From VAXT01 sp963794605 (GTDB lineage Bacteria; Actinomycetota; Thermoleophilia; Gaiellales; Gaiellaceae): a stretch of DNA of 64,000 nucleotides. The notes below the pieces were generated by a model. It was given only the letters and a program-made list of their open reading frames with translations. It ran no database searches and was not told where the DNA came from. Positions 1 to 8,625 of the stretch are shown here, piece after piece. How positions within the stretch are numbered: position 1 is the stretch's first letter; each line of letters opens with the position of its first letter. The stretch is from assembly GCA_963794605.1 (NCBI GenBank), contig CAWCEN010000003.1:428420-492419 (forward strand), in the 5' to 3' direction. A program made the translations under genes and the position numbers.

Positions 1-1867
1 GGCGCTGGAGCGTCGGCTCCAGCTCGACCGAGCGCAGGAACAGGTGGCGCGCAGCCTTGTTCGCCTCGCGAGCGAGAGCGCGGCGTCCAGCCTCCTCGAG
101 CGTGGCCGCCGCTTCCCGCGCCAGATCGGCCGGCGGCGCTCCGTCGAGCTCGGCCAGCAGGGACGCGGCGTGATCGAGGTGGTGAGCGCGGATCTCGAGC
201 AGCTCGTCTCCCGCCCGCTCGCGCAGCCACTCGGCAAAGCCGGCGTGGTGCTTTGCGCGCGCGGACTTCGTCAGGCTCGCGTAGGCGACGTCCCGGATGA
301 GCACGTGCTTGAAGCGGTAGGCGGTCTCGTTCTTGAGCGACGAGCGCGACTCACCGACGACAAGGTCGCGCAGCAGCAGGTCGTCGATCGCCTCGTCGAT
401 GCCCTCGCCTCCCGCGAGATATTCGATCGCGCCGGCCCAGAAGGTGCGCCCGATCACCGATGCGCGTTGGAGCACCGCCTTCGAGACGCCGTCCAGCCGG
501 TCGATGCGGGCTGCAATCAACGCCTGCACCGTGTCCGGGATCTCCTGGGTGGCGCGCTCCTCGCCGCATTCGGCGACGTTCAGCATGACCTCTTCGAGGA
601 AGAGTGGGTTGCCGCCGGTCTTGTCGAGCAACGTCCGCTTCGTCCCGGCGGAGATCGTCCCGTCCTCGGCCAGGGCCTCGATCAGCGTCGCGCTGTCCGC
701 CTCGCCGAGCGGCTCGAGCTCGACCGCCGTCGCGCGAACCCGCCCGCCGCCCCAGTCGGAGCGCACGTCGAGCAGCTCGGGGCGTGCGAGGCACATGATC
801 ATCAGCGACCCGTCACGGACCCACGAGGTCATGTGCTCGATCAGTTCGAGCAGCGGCTCTTCGGCCCAGTGGATGTCCTCGAAGACGAGGATCAGCGGCT
901 GCGTCTGCGACATCAGCTGCGCCCATTCGCGCGCCGCCCATGAGATCTCCTGCTGGCTCCGCTCGCCGTGGACGGCCTCGAGCACACCGGTAGCGAGCCC
1001 GAGTAGATCGGCGACTGCCTCGGCGGGGCAGCACTCACGCAGCTTCTCGATCGCGACTTCGAGCGGGTCGTCGTCCGCGATATCGGCCGCGCCCTTGACC
1101 ATCTCGGCAAGCGGCCAGTACGTGATGCTCTCGCCGTATGGCAGGCAGCGGCCTTTCAGCACCGTCGTGCCTTCGAGTGAGGCGAGGAACTCATTTGCGA
1201 GCCGGCTCTTCCCCACGCCCGGCTCGCCGTAGATCGTGACCAGGTGCGCGCTGCGGTCGCGCTGCGCTCGCGCAAACGTGTTCTCGAGCAGCTCGAGCTC
1301 ATGGTCGCGGCCGACGAGCGGCGTCACCGTGACACGGGCCGGAGCCCTTCCGTCGGCGGCTGTAGCGGCCCAGGCCCAGACCGGCTCGTCGCGGCCGCGC
1401 ACCTGGACCGGGCCGACGTCGTCGACCTCGATCCGGCCGAGCGTGAGCCGGTGCGCCGCGGGGCCGAGCAGGATCTGGCCCGGTTCGGCGAGCTGTTGCA
1501 GGCGCGCGGCGATGTTGAGGGCCTCGCCGGTCGCGAAAGTGGAATCACCGGCGCCGGTCACGACCTCGCCTGCCTCGACGCCGATGCGCGCCTGGAGCTC
1601 TAGCTCGTCGACCGAAGCGAGGATCTCGAGTGCTGCGCGAATGGCGCGCTCCGAGTCGTCCTCGTGCGCCTGCGGGATGCCGAAGGCCGCCATCACGGCG
1701 TCGCCCGCGAACTTCTCGACCGTTCCGCCATAGCGCTCGATGCTGATCGAGACGCGGTCGAAGAACTGCGTCACGCGCCGGCGGACGATCTCAGGGTCGC
1801 TCGCAGAGACGAACGACGTCGAGTCGACGAGGTCGACGAACAGGACCGTGGCGATCTTTCGTTCCAT
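1..1867 (-). CDS. Adenylate/guanylate cyclase-AAA ATPase signalling protein (3' end outside window)
   Basis: The gene starts at ATG 1867 and stays open to the left edge, so its C-terminus is missing. Residues 1 to about 170 are a class III nucleotide cyclase domain: the start reads MERKIATVLFVDLVDSTSF, with the metal-binding Asp residues in FVDLVDST and a GDAVMAAFG segment. A P-loop ATPase follows (LVGRDHELELLE, then GEPGVGKSRLA around residue 220) with a Walker B-like ILVFEDIHWAE. The rest resembles the helical arm of large STAND/LuxR-type regulators. Proteins with this cyclase-ATPase-TPR layout are common in actinobacteria and are thought to be signal-responsive cyclases; the signal is unknown. 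A TACACT box lies 9 nt upstream of the ATG. It is divergent from the phosphohexomutase gene. Confidence 0.85.
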   Translation of the reverse strand, partial: MERKIATVLFVDLVDSTSFVSASDPEIVRRRVTQFFDRVSISIERYGGTVEKFAGDAVMAAFGIPQAHEDDSERAIRAALEILASVDELELQARIGVEAGEVVTGAGDSTFATGEALNIAARLQQLAEPGQILLGPAAHRLTLGRIEVDDVGPVQVRGRDEPVWAWAATAADGRAPARVTVTPLVGRDHELELLENTFARAQRDRSAHLVTIYGEPGVGKSRLANEFLASLEGTTVLKGRCLPYGESITYWPLAEMVKGAADIADDDPLEVAIEKLRECCPAEAVADLLGLATGVLEAVHGERSQQEISWAAREWAQLMSQTQPLILVFEDIHWAEEPLLELIEHMTSWVRDGSLMIMCLARPELLDVRSDWGGGRVRATAVELEPLGEADSATLIEALAEDGTISAGTKRTLLDKTGGNPLFLEEVMLNVAECGEERATQEIPDTVQALIAARIDRLDGVSKAVLQRASVIGRTFWAGAIEYLAGGEGIDEAIDDLLLRDLVVGESRSSLKNETAYRFKHVLIRDVAYASLTKSARAKHHAGFAEWLRERAGDELLEIRAHHLDHAASLLAELDGAPPADLAREAAATLEEAGRRALAREANKAARHLFLRSVELEPTLQR

Positions 1868-1902
1868 CAGGGTCTAAGTGTAAGAACGATCCGGACCGCG
1901 TT

Positions 1903-1908
1903 TACCAT
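1903..1908 (+). promoter_or_regulatory. -10 element of a leaderless promoter (phosphohexomutase)
   Basis: TACCAT lies 7 nt before GTG 1916, so transcription should begin at or next to the start codon. No Shine-Dalgarno sequence and no clear -35 box are visible. Confidence 0.45.
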
Positions 1909-1915
1909 CCCGGCG

Positions 1916-3259
1916 GTGCTGAATCCAAAGGTCTTCAAAGCCTACGACGTGCGGGGGATCTACCCGAGCGAGATCGACGAGGACGGCGCACGCGCGATCG
2001 GACGTGCTTACGTCGAGCAGTTCGAGCCGAAGCGGATCGCCGTCGGCCGGGACATGCGCAGCTCATCGCCCTCCATGGCGCAGGCCGCGATCGAGGGCGC
2101 GGCGGCCGCCGGCGCCGAGGTGATCGACATCGGCCTCGTCGGCACGGAGATGCTCTACTTCGCCGTCGGGCACCTCGGGCTCGACGGCGGGCTCCAGGTG
2201 ACGGCGTCGCACAATCCGAAGGAGTACACGGGGGTGAAGATCGTGCGGCGCGGGGCGATGCCCGTCGGCGGCGAGTCAGGCCTCCTGGACATCCGCGACC
2301 GAGCCGTGTCCCTTTCCGACATGTCAGAGGGTCAGACGCTCGGACGTGTGCAGAAGGAAGATGTCTTTCCGGGCTTCGTCGACAAGGTCTTGTCCTTCGT
2401 CGACCTCGAGGCGATCCAGCGGCAGCGGGTCGTGATCGACGCGGCCAATGGCATGGCAGGCGTCATGCTCCCGCCCGTCCTGGAGCGGATCCCGATCGAC
2501 GCCGTCCCCTACTTCTTCGAGCCCGACGGGACGTTTCCGAACCACCAGCCGAACCCGCTCCTCCCCGAGAACCGCGAGTTCGTGATCGGCAAGGTGCGCG
2601 AGGACGGAGCCGACCTCGGCGCAGCCTTCGACGGCGACGCCGACCGCTGCTTCTTCATCGACGACACGGGCGAGTTCGTCCCCGGCGACTTCGTGACCGC
2701 GCTCCTCGCCGAGTCGATGCTCGAGAAGAACCCGGGCGCGAAGATCATCTACGACGTGCGGGCCAGCTGGGCCGTCCCCGAGACGATCGAGCGGGCCGGC
2801 GGGACGCCGCTCGTGAACCGCGTCGGCCACGCGTTCATCAAGCAGCGGATGCGCGAGGAGGACGCCGTCTTCGCGGGGGAGGTCTCAGGCCACTACTACT
2901 TCCGCGACTTCTTCCAGGCCGACTCGGGCGTGATCCCGTTCCTGCTCGTGCTCGAGCTCGTCTCGAAGCGCGGGAAGCCGTTGTCCGAGCTCCTGCGCCC
3001 CTACCGGGAGCGCTACTTCCTGACCGGCGAGATCAACGTCCCGGTGTCGGACGTGGCCGTCAAGCTCCAGGAGATCAAGGAACGGTTCGGCGACGAAGGC
3101 AAGGTCTCGCACCTGGACGGGATCTCGATCGAGGCTGACGACTGGCACCTGAACGTGCGTCCGTCGAATACCGAGCCGTTGCTCCGGCTCAACCTCGAGG
3201 CGTTCTCTCAAGAGCTGATGGAGCGCAAGCGCGACGAGGTGCTCGAACTGATCAGCTGA
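1916..3259 (+). CDS. Phosphomannomutase/phosphoglucomutase
   Basis: A 447-residue alpha-D-phosphohexomutase that interconverts hexose 1- and 6-phosphates for sugar-nucleotide and cell-envelope synthesis in the cytosol. All four signature loops are present: KAYDVRGIYP near the N-terminus, TASHNPKEYTGVK carrying the phosphorylated serine, the metal-binding DGDADRCFF, the sugar-binding GEVSGHYYF, and the C-terminal phosphate loop RPSNTEPLLRL. Length is normal for the family. The frame is open further upstream, but homology begins at KVFKAYDVRG, so GTG 1916 is chosen; a -10 box 7 nt upstream supports it. Mannose versus glucose preference cannot be told from sequence alone. Confidence 0.93.
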   Translation: MLNPKVFKAYDVRGIYPSEIDEDGARAIGRAYVEQFEPKRIAVGRDMRSSSPSMAQAAIEGAAAAGAEVIDIGLVGTEMLYFAVGHLGLDGGLQVTASHNPKEYTGVKIVRRGAMPVGGESGLLDIRDRAVSLSDMSEGQTLGRVQKEDVFPGFVDKVLSFVDLEAIQRQRVVIDAANGMAGVMLPPVLERIPIDAVPYFFEPDGTFPNHQPNPLLPENREFVIGKVREDGADLGAAFDGDADRCFFIDDTGEFVPGDFVTALLAESMLEKNPGAKIIYDVRASWAVPETIERAGGTPLVNRVGHAFIKQRMREEDAVFAGEVSGHYYFRDFFQADSGVIPFLLVLELVSKRGKPLSELLRPYRERYFLTGEINVPVSDVAVKLQEIKERFGDEGKVSHLDGISIEADDWHLNVRPSNTEPLLRLNLEAFSQELMERKRDEVLELIS

Positions 3260-3273
3260 CCGGGCGCCGTCGC

Positions 3274-3279
3274 TACTCT
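3274..3279 (+). promoter_or_regulatory. -10 element of a leaderless promoter (3287 gene)
   Basis: TACTCT sits 7 nt before ATG 3287, directly after the phosphohexomutase stop codon. No -35 box is evident. Confidence 0.4.
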
Positions 3280-3286
3280 GTGAGCC

Positions 3287-4021
3287 ATGAGGGGACGGGC
3301 GATTTTGATTGCCTGTACGGCTGCGCTCGCGTTCACGGCGCCGGCCGTGGCTGCGCCTCCGCACCTTGCGCCGTCGGATCGCGCGGCGGTCAACAAGACG
3401 CTCGACGTCTTCGTCAACCATGCGGTCAAGCGGCACAATCCGGCGGGGGCGTACGACGTCCTCACACCCACGATGAAGGCGGGCATGAGCCGGCAGCAAT
3501 GGAGTCACGGCGACATCCCTGTCTATCCGTATCCGGCCGCCGGACAGAAGTTCCACGGCTGGACGATCCAGTACCGGACGAGGGACGAGCTGGCGCTCGA
3601 GCTCATCCTTTCGCCGACCGCCAAGCATCAGGGGAAGCTGGGCCAGATCCTGTTCCACGTCTACCTGCACCCGGCGCACGACAAGTGGCTCGTCGACTCG
3701 TTCATGCCCGGGGCGACTTTCGCGCCGATCGGCAAGCCGGCCGTCGTGCAGGCGGCACGCGACTTCCAGGCAAATCCGAGCGCCCAGACCTACAACCGGG
3801 CCAACAAGGACAAGCCGACGGAGCCGCCTCGCATCAGCGCCAAGTTCGCGCTCGTGCCGTTCGCAGTCATCCTGCTCGTCTTGCTCGGTCTCGGCGCCCG
3901 CGGGATCGCCGAGAACATCCGCTTCCGCCGGCTCGCCGCTGCGCACACACGGTCGATGGAGAGCTCGCCGCCTAGCATGCCGCGTGATGGAGCTGGAGCT
4001 CGGACGCGTCACCGACCGTAA
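3287..4021 (+). CDS. Exported, C-terminally membrane-anchored protein of unknown function
   Basis: The protein has 244 residues. It has a signal peptide (residues 1-23, ending PAVAA), an extracytoplasmic domain of about 165 residues, and one transmembrane helix around 190-208 (FAVILLVLLGLGARGI) followed by a basic cytoplasmic tail. The soluble part contains several Trp/Tyr-rich segments (KFHGWTIQYR, DKWLVDSFMPG) that hint at an NTF2/SnoaL-like fold, but this is only a guess. The 3' end overlaps the thioesterase gene by 38 nt in another frame, so the two are likely co-transcribed. I recognise no specific family. Confidence 0.75.
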   Translation: MRGRAILIACTAALAFTAPAVAAPPHLAPSDRAAVNKTLDVFVNHAVKRHNPAGAYDVLTPTMKAGMSRQQWSHGDIPVYPYPAAGQKFHGWTIQYRTRDELALELILSPTAKHQGKLGQILFHVYLHPAHDKWLVDSFMPGATFAPIGKPAVVQAARDFQANPSAQTYNRANKDKPTEPPRISAKFALVPFAVILLVLLGLGARGIAENIRFRRLAAAHTRSMESSPPSMPRDGAGARTRHRP

Positions 4022-4442
4022 GCCGCCGTTCAAGTTCTCGTCGCTGACGCGCGTCGGGTTCTCCGACACGGACGCGCAGGGCATCGTCTACTACGGCCGG
4101 TACCTGCCGTACTTCGACGCGGCGCGCGTCGAATACCACCGGCACTTGAAGATGCGGTACGAGGAATTCGAGGGCGATCTCGTGATGCGCGCGACGAACA
4201 TCGAGTACCTCGCGCCAGCGCGGTTCGACGACCTCGTCGAGGTGTTCGTCCGCGTGCAGCGGATCGGCCGGACGAGCGTGACCTACGAGCTGGCGGCGTA
4301 CTTCGTCGACGACGACATGCTGATGGTGACGGCGCACCAGACTCTTGTCCTGGTCGACCTCGAGGAGCGCAAGGCGTGCCCGGTTCCGGAGGCGATCAGG
4401 GCGAAGATCCGCGAGTTCGAAGGCGCCGATGCCGAGCTCTAG
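3984..4442 (+). CDS. Acyl-CoA thioesterase, YbgC/4-hydroxybenzoyl-CoA thioesterase family
   Basis: A 152-residue single hot-dog domain protein. The active-site segment GFSDTDAQGIVYYGRY carries the catalytic Asp of the YbgC/4HBT class, followed by EYLAPARFDDLVEV and the long hydrophobic strands of the fold. It should hydrolyse acyl- or aroyl-CoA thioesters in the cytosol; the substrate is not deducible. Start is GTG 3984 or ATG 3987 (one codon later). It overlaps the preceding membrane-anchored gene, suggesting translational coupling. Confidence 0.9.
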   Translation: MMELELGRVTDRKPPFKFSSLTRVGFSDTDAQGIVYYGRYLPYFDAARVEYHRHLKMRYEEFEGDLVMRATNIEYLAPARFDDLVEVFVRVQRIGRTSVTYELAAYFVDDDMLMVTAHQTLVLVDLEERKACPVPEAIRAKIREFEGADAEL

Positions 4443-4578
4443 CGCGTGACGCCGCGGCGACCCGGTTACCCGTCCTCTGAGATGACCGGGCGCCGCAGAC
4501 GAACCCTCTCCCCCGTTCTCTCGTTGTAGGGCTCGGTTCTCGAACCGTCTATCCCTCGGTCGAGGTACCCCGCACATT

Positions 4579-4635
4579 CGAGGGACGATCCCTCGATCGA
4601 GTGATCGTGGACCTGTCCGGTGCCTGGCACCGGAC
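4579..4635. repeat. Two adjacent intergenic palindromes
   Basis: Positions 4579-4595 form a 7-bp perfect hairpin with a 3-nt loop (arms CGAGGGA/TCCCTCG). Positions 4615-4635 form a near-perfect palindrome with 10-nt arms (GTCCGGTGCC/GGCACCGGAC) around one central base. Neither has a T-tract. The second ends at 4635, directly before the GTG at 4636, which argues against using that GTG as the start of the downstream gene. Confidence 0.75.
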
Positions 4636-4662
4636 GTGGCCGTTCGGGATAAGTTCCGCACC

Positions 4663-5481
4663 GTGCGCGTGCACATCATCAGCGACATGGAGGGCGTCGG
4701 CGGCATCGTCAAGGGCGACCAGACGAATGCGGGACGTCCCATGTTCGAGGAGGGACGCAAGCTCTACACCGAGGAGATCAACGCCGCCGTGCGCGGCGCG
4801 CAGGCGGCCGGCGCGACCGAGATCGTCGTCATGGACTGCCACGGCGCCGGCGAGGGCTACACGTTCAACTCGCTCATCCCCGAGGATCTCGACCCCGCGT
4901 GCGAGTACGTGGTCCAGGAGGAGTGGACGGAGTACACGGGCTTCCTCGAGGAGGGCTGCGACGCGGCCCTCTTCGTTGGCATGCACGCGATGGCCGGCAC
5001 TGCCGATGGCGTCCTCAACCACACGGTCTCGGGCCAGGCGTGGCAGAACCTCTGGTTCAACGGGACACGCGTCGGCGAGACGGGCATCAACGCAGCGCTC
5101 TGCGGCACGTGGGGCTGTCCCGTCCTGCTCGTGACCGGCGACGAGGCCTCCTGCCGCGAGGGCAAGGAGCTCCTCGGCGACGGCCTGACGACGGTCGCGG
5201 TCAAGAAGGGCATCGGCCAGACGAGCGCGCGGATGCTCGTGCCGTCACGGGCACGCGAGCTGATCGAGGAAGGCGCGAAGCAGGCGCTCTCCGACCTGAA
5301 GGCCGTCGCGCCCTACGACCCCGGCAAGCCGTGCGAGGTCAAGGTCGAGTACAAGCACACGACCGCCGCGCGGCAGATGCGCTTCCAGCACGGCGTCGAG
5401 TTCCTCGACGACCGCACGATCGTGTCACGGGCCGACGACTGGTGGACGGCCTGGAAGCAGTTCTTCTTCGTCGATAGTTAG
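4663..5481 (+). CDS. dppA: D-aminopeptidase, M55/DppA family
   Basis: A zinc-dependent D-aminopeptidase of about 272 residues, related to Bacillus DppA, which forms decameric rings and processes D-amino-acid-containing peptides. The N-terminal HIISDMEGVGGI supplies the metal-binding Asp and Glu; DCHGAGEG, GMHAMAG, NHTVSG and RVGETGIN match the remaining His/Glu ligand and active-site blocks. GTG 4663 is preferred over GTG 4636 because it places the first strand at the usual position and avoids the hairpin at 4615-4635. The gene stands alone; its stop overlaps that of the convergent methyltransferase by 4 nt. A role in peptide or peptidoglycan-fragment salvage is inferred from the family. Confidence 0.9.
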   Translation: MRVHIISDMEGVGGIVKGDQTNAGRPMFEEGRKLYTEEINAAVRGAQAAGATEIVVMDCHGAGEGYTFNSLIPEDLDPACEYVVQEEWTEYTGFLEEGCDAALFVGMHAMAGTADGVLNHTVSGQAWQNLWFNGTRVGETGINAALCGTWGCPVLLVTGDEASCREGKELLGDGLTTVAVKKGIGQTSARMLVPSRARELIEEGAKQALSDLKAVAPYDPGKPCEVKVEYKHTTAARQMRFQHGVEFLDDRTIVSRADDWWTAWKQFFFVDS

Positions 5482-6060
5482 CGCTTCACGGCCACTATCG
5501 CCGAGCTGTCGGGCGTCGTCAGGAGCTCGGTCGCGACAAGCGTGTCGCGGCCGAGCCAGAACCTGCGGAGAGCGTCCGGCCACTCGGGACCGTCCGCGGG
5601 CCAGAGGTGCGCCGGCGTGAGGTTGTCCATGGCGACGACACCTCCGGATGCGACGAGCTCGAGCGCCCGCTCGCTTTCGGTGCGCATCTGGACGGGCGGG
5701 CTGCGCTTCCAGCCTCCGCCGTCGAAGAACAGCACGTCGAACGGCGCCTCCGGCGGGAGCACCTCGTGCCAGTCGCCGTGCAGGACGCGCACGTTCGGAG
5801 AGTCGGCGAACAGCCGGCAGCAGGCAGCGGCCCGATCGTCGTCGGCCTCGGACGTGACGAAGAAGGCCTCGGGCCCCATCGCTGACACGATCCACGCCGC
5901 GCCGACCCCAGTTCCAGTCCCGATCTCGGCGAGCTTGCCGTTCGGGCGCGATGCGGCGAGCGCACCGAGGAGGCGGCCGACCTCGCGAATCGACGAGCGC
6001 TCGAACCTCAGCTCCTCCGCCAGCGCTTCAGCGCGGAGGACGAGCTCCGGGACAGGGCCT
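5478..6060 (-). CDS. O-methyltransferase-like SAM-dependent protein (start unresolved)
   Basis: About 190 residues of a class I methyltransferase resembling the YrrM/catechol O-methyltransferase group. It shows the SAM loop KLAEIGTGTGVGAAWIV, VTSEADDDRAAACCRLF after strand 2, VLHGDWHEVLPPEAPFDVLFFDGG (strand 4 region), and a substrate-side segment GGVVAMDNLTPAHLW. The frame runs on antisense-free through the end of the (p)ppGpp synthetase gene, but no ATG, GTG or TTG occurs between that gene's stop and the first conserved segment. The true start is therefore unknown; translation is probably coupled to the upstream rel gene. The methyl acceptor is unknown. Confidence 0.75.
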
Positions 6061-8260
6061 AGGACGGCGTGACCCGGTATGCGTCGAAGACGGCCTCCAC
6101 GTTGCGGAGCGCCGTAAGGAGCGTGCGCAGCGACTTCACGTCGCCGAGCTCGGCCGTGTACCAGTTCTTCGCCAGCTGATCCTCGACCGTGCCGCCGTAG
6201 GAGACGATGTTCGCCCCGTGCTCCGCGAAGGTCCGGGCAACGTCCTCGAGCAGACGGGGCCGATCCCACGCGTCGACGGCGATCTGGACGTAGAAGCTCT
6301 TCGTCGTCGCGCCGTCCCAGTCGACGTTCGTGAAGCGCTCGGGGTTTCTCATCAGCGCCTTCACGTTCGGACAGTCCTTGCGGTGGATCGTGATCCCCTT
6401 CCCGAGCGAGATGTAGCCGACGATCTCGTCGCTCGGCACCGGGGTACAGCACTTCGCCAGCCGGACCAGCACGCCCTCGGCGCCCTGGACGGTGATCCCG
6501 AGGTCGGTGCTCGCAGTCGTCTGCGGCTTCGGCTTGAGCGGGACGATCTCTTCCTCGGCCACCTCCGCGGTCTTCAGCCGCGCGAGCACCTTCTTGACGA
6601 TCTGGCTGACCGGCAGCTTGCCGGAGCCGAGCGCGATGTAGAAGTCCTCGGCCTTCTTGAAGCCCGTCTCGCGAATAACCTGCGCGAGCACCGCCGAGCC
6701 CGCGATCTTCCTGTACGGCAGCTTTTGCGCCTTCAGCGCCTGCTCGAGCGCCTCGCGCCCCTTGTGCTCTGTGTCCTCGCGCGTCTCGCGCGAGAACCAC
6801 TGGCGAATCTTGTTGCGCGCGCGCGTCGAGCGGGCGAGCGCCATCCAGTCGCGCGACGGCCCGCGGCCGCCCTTCGACGTCAGGATCTCGACGAAGTCGC
6901 CGCTGTGCAGCGTGTAGTGGAGCGGGACGATCCGCCCATTGACCTTCGCGCCGACCGTCCGGTGCCCGACGTCGGTGTGCACCGAGTACGCGAAGTCGAT
7001 CGGCGTCGATCCCGCGGGCAGGGTCTTCACCTCGCCCTTCGGGGTGAACACGTACACCTCGTCGTCGAAGAGGTCGGTGCGGAAGCCCTTGATGAACTCG
7101 CGCGGGTCGGCCTCGTCGTCGCCCCACTCCATCAGCTGCTTGACCCACTCGAGCCAGTCCTCGTCGAGCTTCTTCTTGCCGCCCGGCTTGTACGAGTACC
7201 AGTGAGCCGCGATTCCGAACTCCGCGCCCTCGTGCATCTCGCGCGTCCGGATCTGGATCTCGAGCGGGCTCCCGGCCGGGCCGACCACGGTCGTGTGCAG
7301 CGCGCGGTAGCCGTTGAACTTCGGCATCGCGATGTAGTCCTTGAACCGCCCGGGCATCGGCTTCCAGAGCGCGTGAATGAGGCCGAGTGCGCCGTAGCAG
7401 TCGCGCGTGCCCTCGTCGCCGGCCCGGTCGACGATCACGCGCATCGCCGTCAGGTCGTAGATCTCGTTGAACTCGCGGCCCTTCTTGGCCATCTTGTCGT
7501 AGATCGAGTAGAAGTGCTTCGCGCGGCCGGAGATCTCGGCCGGGATCCCGACCTTGTCGAGCTCCTTCGTGAGCACGATCGCGGCCTCACGGACGTGCTC
7601 CTCGCGGTCGGCGCGGCGCTCGGCGACCATCGCCTCGATCTCCGCGTACTTGCGTGGATGCAGGGTCTGGAACGCGAGATCCTCGAGCTCCCACTTCAGC
7701 TTGTGGATGCCGAGTCGGTGCGCAAGCGGCGCGTAGACCTCGAGTGTCTCGCGCGCCTTCTGGACCTGCTTCTGGCGTCCGAGGTACTCGAGCGTGCGCA
7801 TGTTGTGCAGGCGATCGGCGAGCTTGATGAGGATGACCCGCACGTCGTGGGCCATCGCGACGATCATCTTCCGGTAGTTCTCCGCCTCGGCGTGCTCGCG
7901 GCTCTGGAACTGGATCCGGGTCAGCTTGGTGACGCCTTCGACGAGGTTCGCTATCTCGTCGCCGAACTCGGCGCGCACTTCATCGATGCCAACGTTCGTG
8001 TCCTCGACGACGTCGTGCAGGAGCGCGGCGGCGATCGTCTCGTCGTCGAGCCGGAGCCCGGCGCAGATCTTTGCCGCGCCGAAGGGGTGATGGATGAACG
8101 CCTCGCCCGAGCGGCGCTCCTGGCCGTCGTGCGCGCGCGTCGCGAACTCGAAGGCGTGAGCGATCAGCTCGCGGTCGGCGTCCGGGTTGTAGGCCGTGAC
8201 CTCGGCGATCAGCTCTTCGAGGAGATCCTGGTGCCGTTCGCGAGCTTCGAGGAGAGCCAT
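6059..8260 (-). CDS. rel: Bifunctional (p)ppGpp synthetase/hydrolase
   Basis: A 733-residue long RelA/SpoT homologue that makes and degrades (p)ppGpp in the stringent response. The HD hydrolase domain is intact (HDVVEDTN, KLADRLHNMRTL). The synthetase domain has RFKDYIAMPKFNGYRALHTT and EIQIRT. Then come TGS (VYVFTPKGEVKTLP), a zinc-finger/conserved-Cys region (VRLAKCCTPVPSDEIVG) and a C-terminal ACT domain. ATG 8260 is chosen over TTG 8266 because a TACAAT -10 box ends at 8267, making a leaderless start at the ATG. The methyltransferase frame overlaps its 3' end. Confidence 0.97.
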   Translation of the reverse strand: MALLEARERHQDLLEELIAEVTAYNPDADRELIAHAFEFATRAHDGQERRSGEAFIHHPFGAAKICAGLRLDDETIAAALLHDVVEDTNVGIDEVRAEFGDEIANLVEGVTKLTRIQFQSREHAEAENYRKMIVAMAHDVRVILIKLADRLHNMRTLEYLGRQKQVQKARETLEVYAPLAHRLGIHKLKWELEDLAFQTLHPRKYAEIEAMVAERRADREEHVREAAIVLTKELDKVGIPAEISGRAKHFYSIYDKMAKKGREFNEIYDLTAMRVIVDRAGDEGTRDCYGALGLIHALWKPMPGRFKDYIAMPKFNGYRALHTTVVGPAGSPLEIQIRTREMHEGAEFGIAAHWYSYKPGGKKKLDEDWLEWVKQLMEWGDDEADPREFIKGFRTDLFDDEVYVFTPKGEVKTLPAGSTPIDFAYSVHTDVGHRTVGAKVNGRIVPLHYTLHSGDFVEILTSKGGRGPSRDWMALARSTRARNKIRQWFSRETREDTEHKGREALEQALKAQKLPYRKIAGSAVLAQVIRETGFKKAEDFYIALGSGKLPVSQIVKKVLARLKTAEVAEEEIVPLKPKPQTTASTDLGITVQGAEGVLVRLAKCCTPVPSDEIVGYISLGKGITIHRKDCPNVKALMRNPERFTNVDWDGATTKSFYVQIAVDAWDRPRLLEDVARTFAEHGANIVSYGGTVEDQLAKNWYTAELGDVKSLRTLLTALRNVEAVFDAYRVTPS

Positions 8261-8266
8261 GGCCAA

Positions 8267-8272
8267 ATTGTA
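8267..8272 (-). promoter_or_regulatory. -10 element of a leaderless promoter (rel)
   Basis: On the minus strand TACAAT is followed by 6 nt and then ATG 8260. It decides between two candidate starts, since TTG 8266 would abut the -10 box. Confidence 0.55.
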
Positions 8273-8419
8273 GTTCGGCTACCTTTCGTCGCCGTTTCGT
8301 GGCGCAGGATTCAGCGCCCACACAGAGAAGTGATGCCGCTCGTGCTCAGACGAAACCTCAAGAAGCGACGCACTCTTGCCGTCACCCGGCTGCTGATCGC
8401 GCTCAGCGCCTCCCATCGC

Positions 8420-8586
8420 TAGGAGGGTTTGGCGGAATGTTGCTCGTCGCTGGGGTGCGATGGTCGTTCCGAGGCCGCGGACGCAGGGAGCCCCGGTAAT
8501 CGCCATTACCGGGGCGACTGAGGACCCGGCCTCGGGGCGAGCAGCGCGGCCCGGCGGCTCAGACCATATTTCGTCAAACCCTCCTA
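8420..8586. mobile_element. 167-bp element with 12-bp perfect terminal inverted repeats (MITE-like)
   Basis: TAGGAGGGTTTG at 8420-8431 is repeated in inverted form at 8575-8586 (CAAACCCTCCTA). The similarity continues imperfectly for about 11 more bases inward. The centre holds a perfect 10-bp hairpin at 8491-8514 (arms CCCCGGTAAT/ATTACCGGGG, loop CGCC). There is no coding capacity. It lies in the 365-bp gap between divergent rel and the MFS gene. The size, the TA at both ends and the lack of a gene suggest a miniature inverted-repeat element; a structured RNA or a divergent regulatory region is the alternative. The rest of the gap (8273-8419) shows nothing clear. Confidence 0.5.
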
Positions 8587-8625
8587 TGAACCAGGCGCTG
8601 ACTTAGTCGAGAATCCGTCCGGCTC

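Noticed and set aside
4636..4662. GTG 4636 as start of the D-aminopeptidase
   Set aside because: It abuts a strong palindrome and adds nine residues before the conserved first strand; GTG 4663 fits the family.
5478..7148. 556-codon minus-strand frame
   Set aside because: Only its last 190 codons look like a protein (methyltransferase); the rest is an out-of-frame shadow of rel.
5951..8422. Very long open frame on the plus strand across the rel gene
   Set aside because: It is antisense to rel, low-complexity in Arg/Leu/Asp as expected for high-GC shadow frames, and shows no domain.
8332..8422. Possible 29-residue basic peptide ending at the inverted-repeat element
   Set aside because: It has an ATG and a weak AGAAG site, but no conservation evidence and its stop lies inside the repeat; too little to call.
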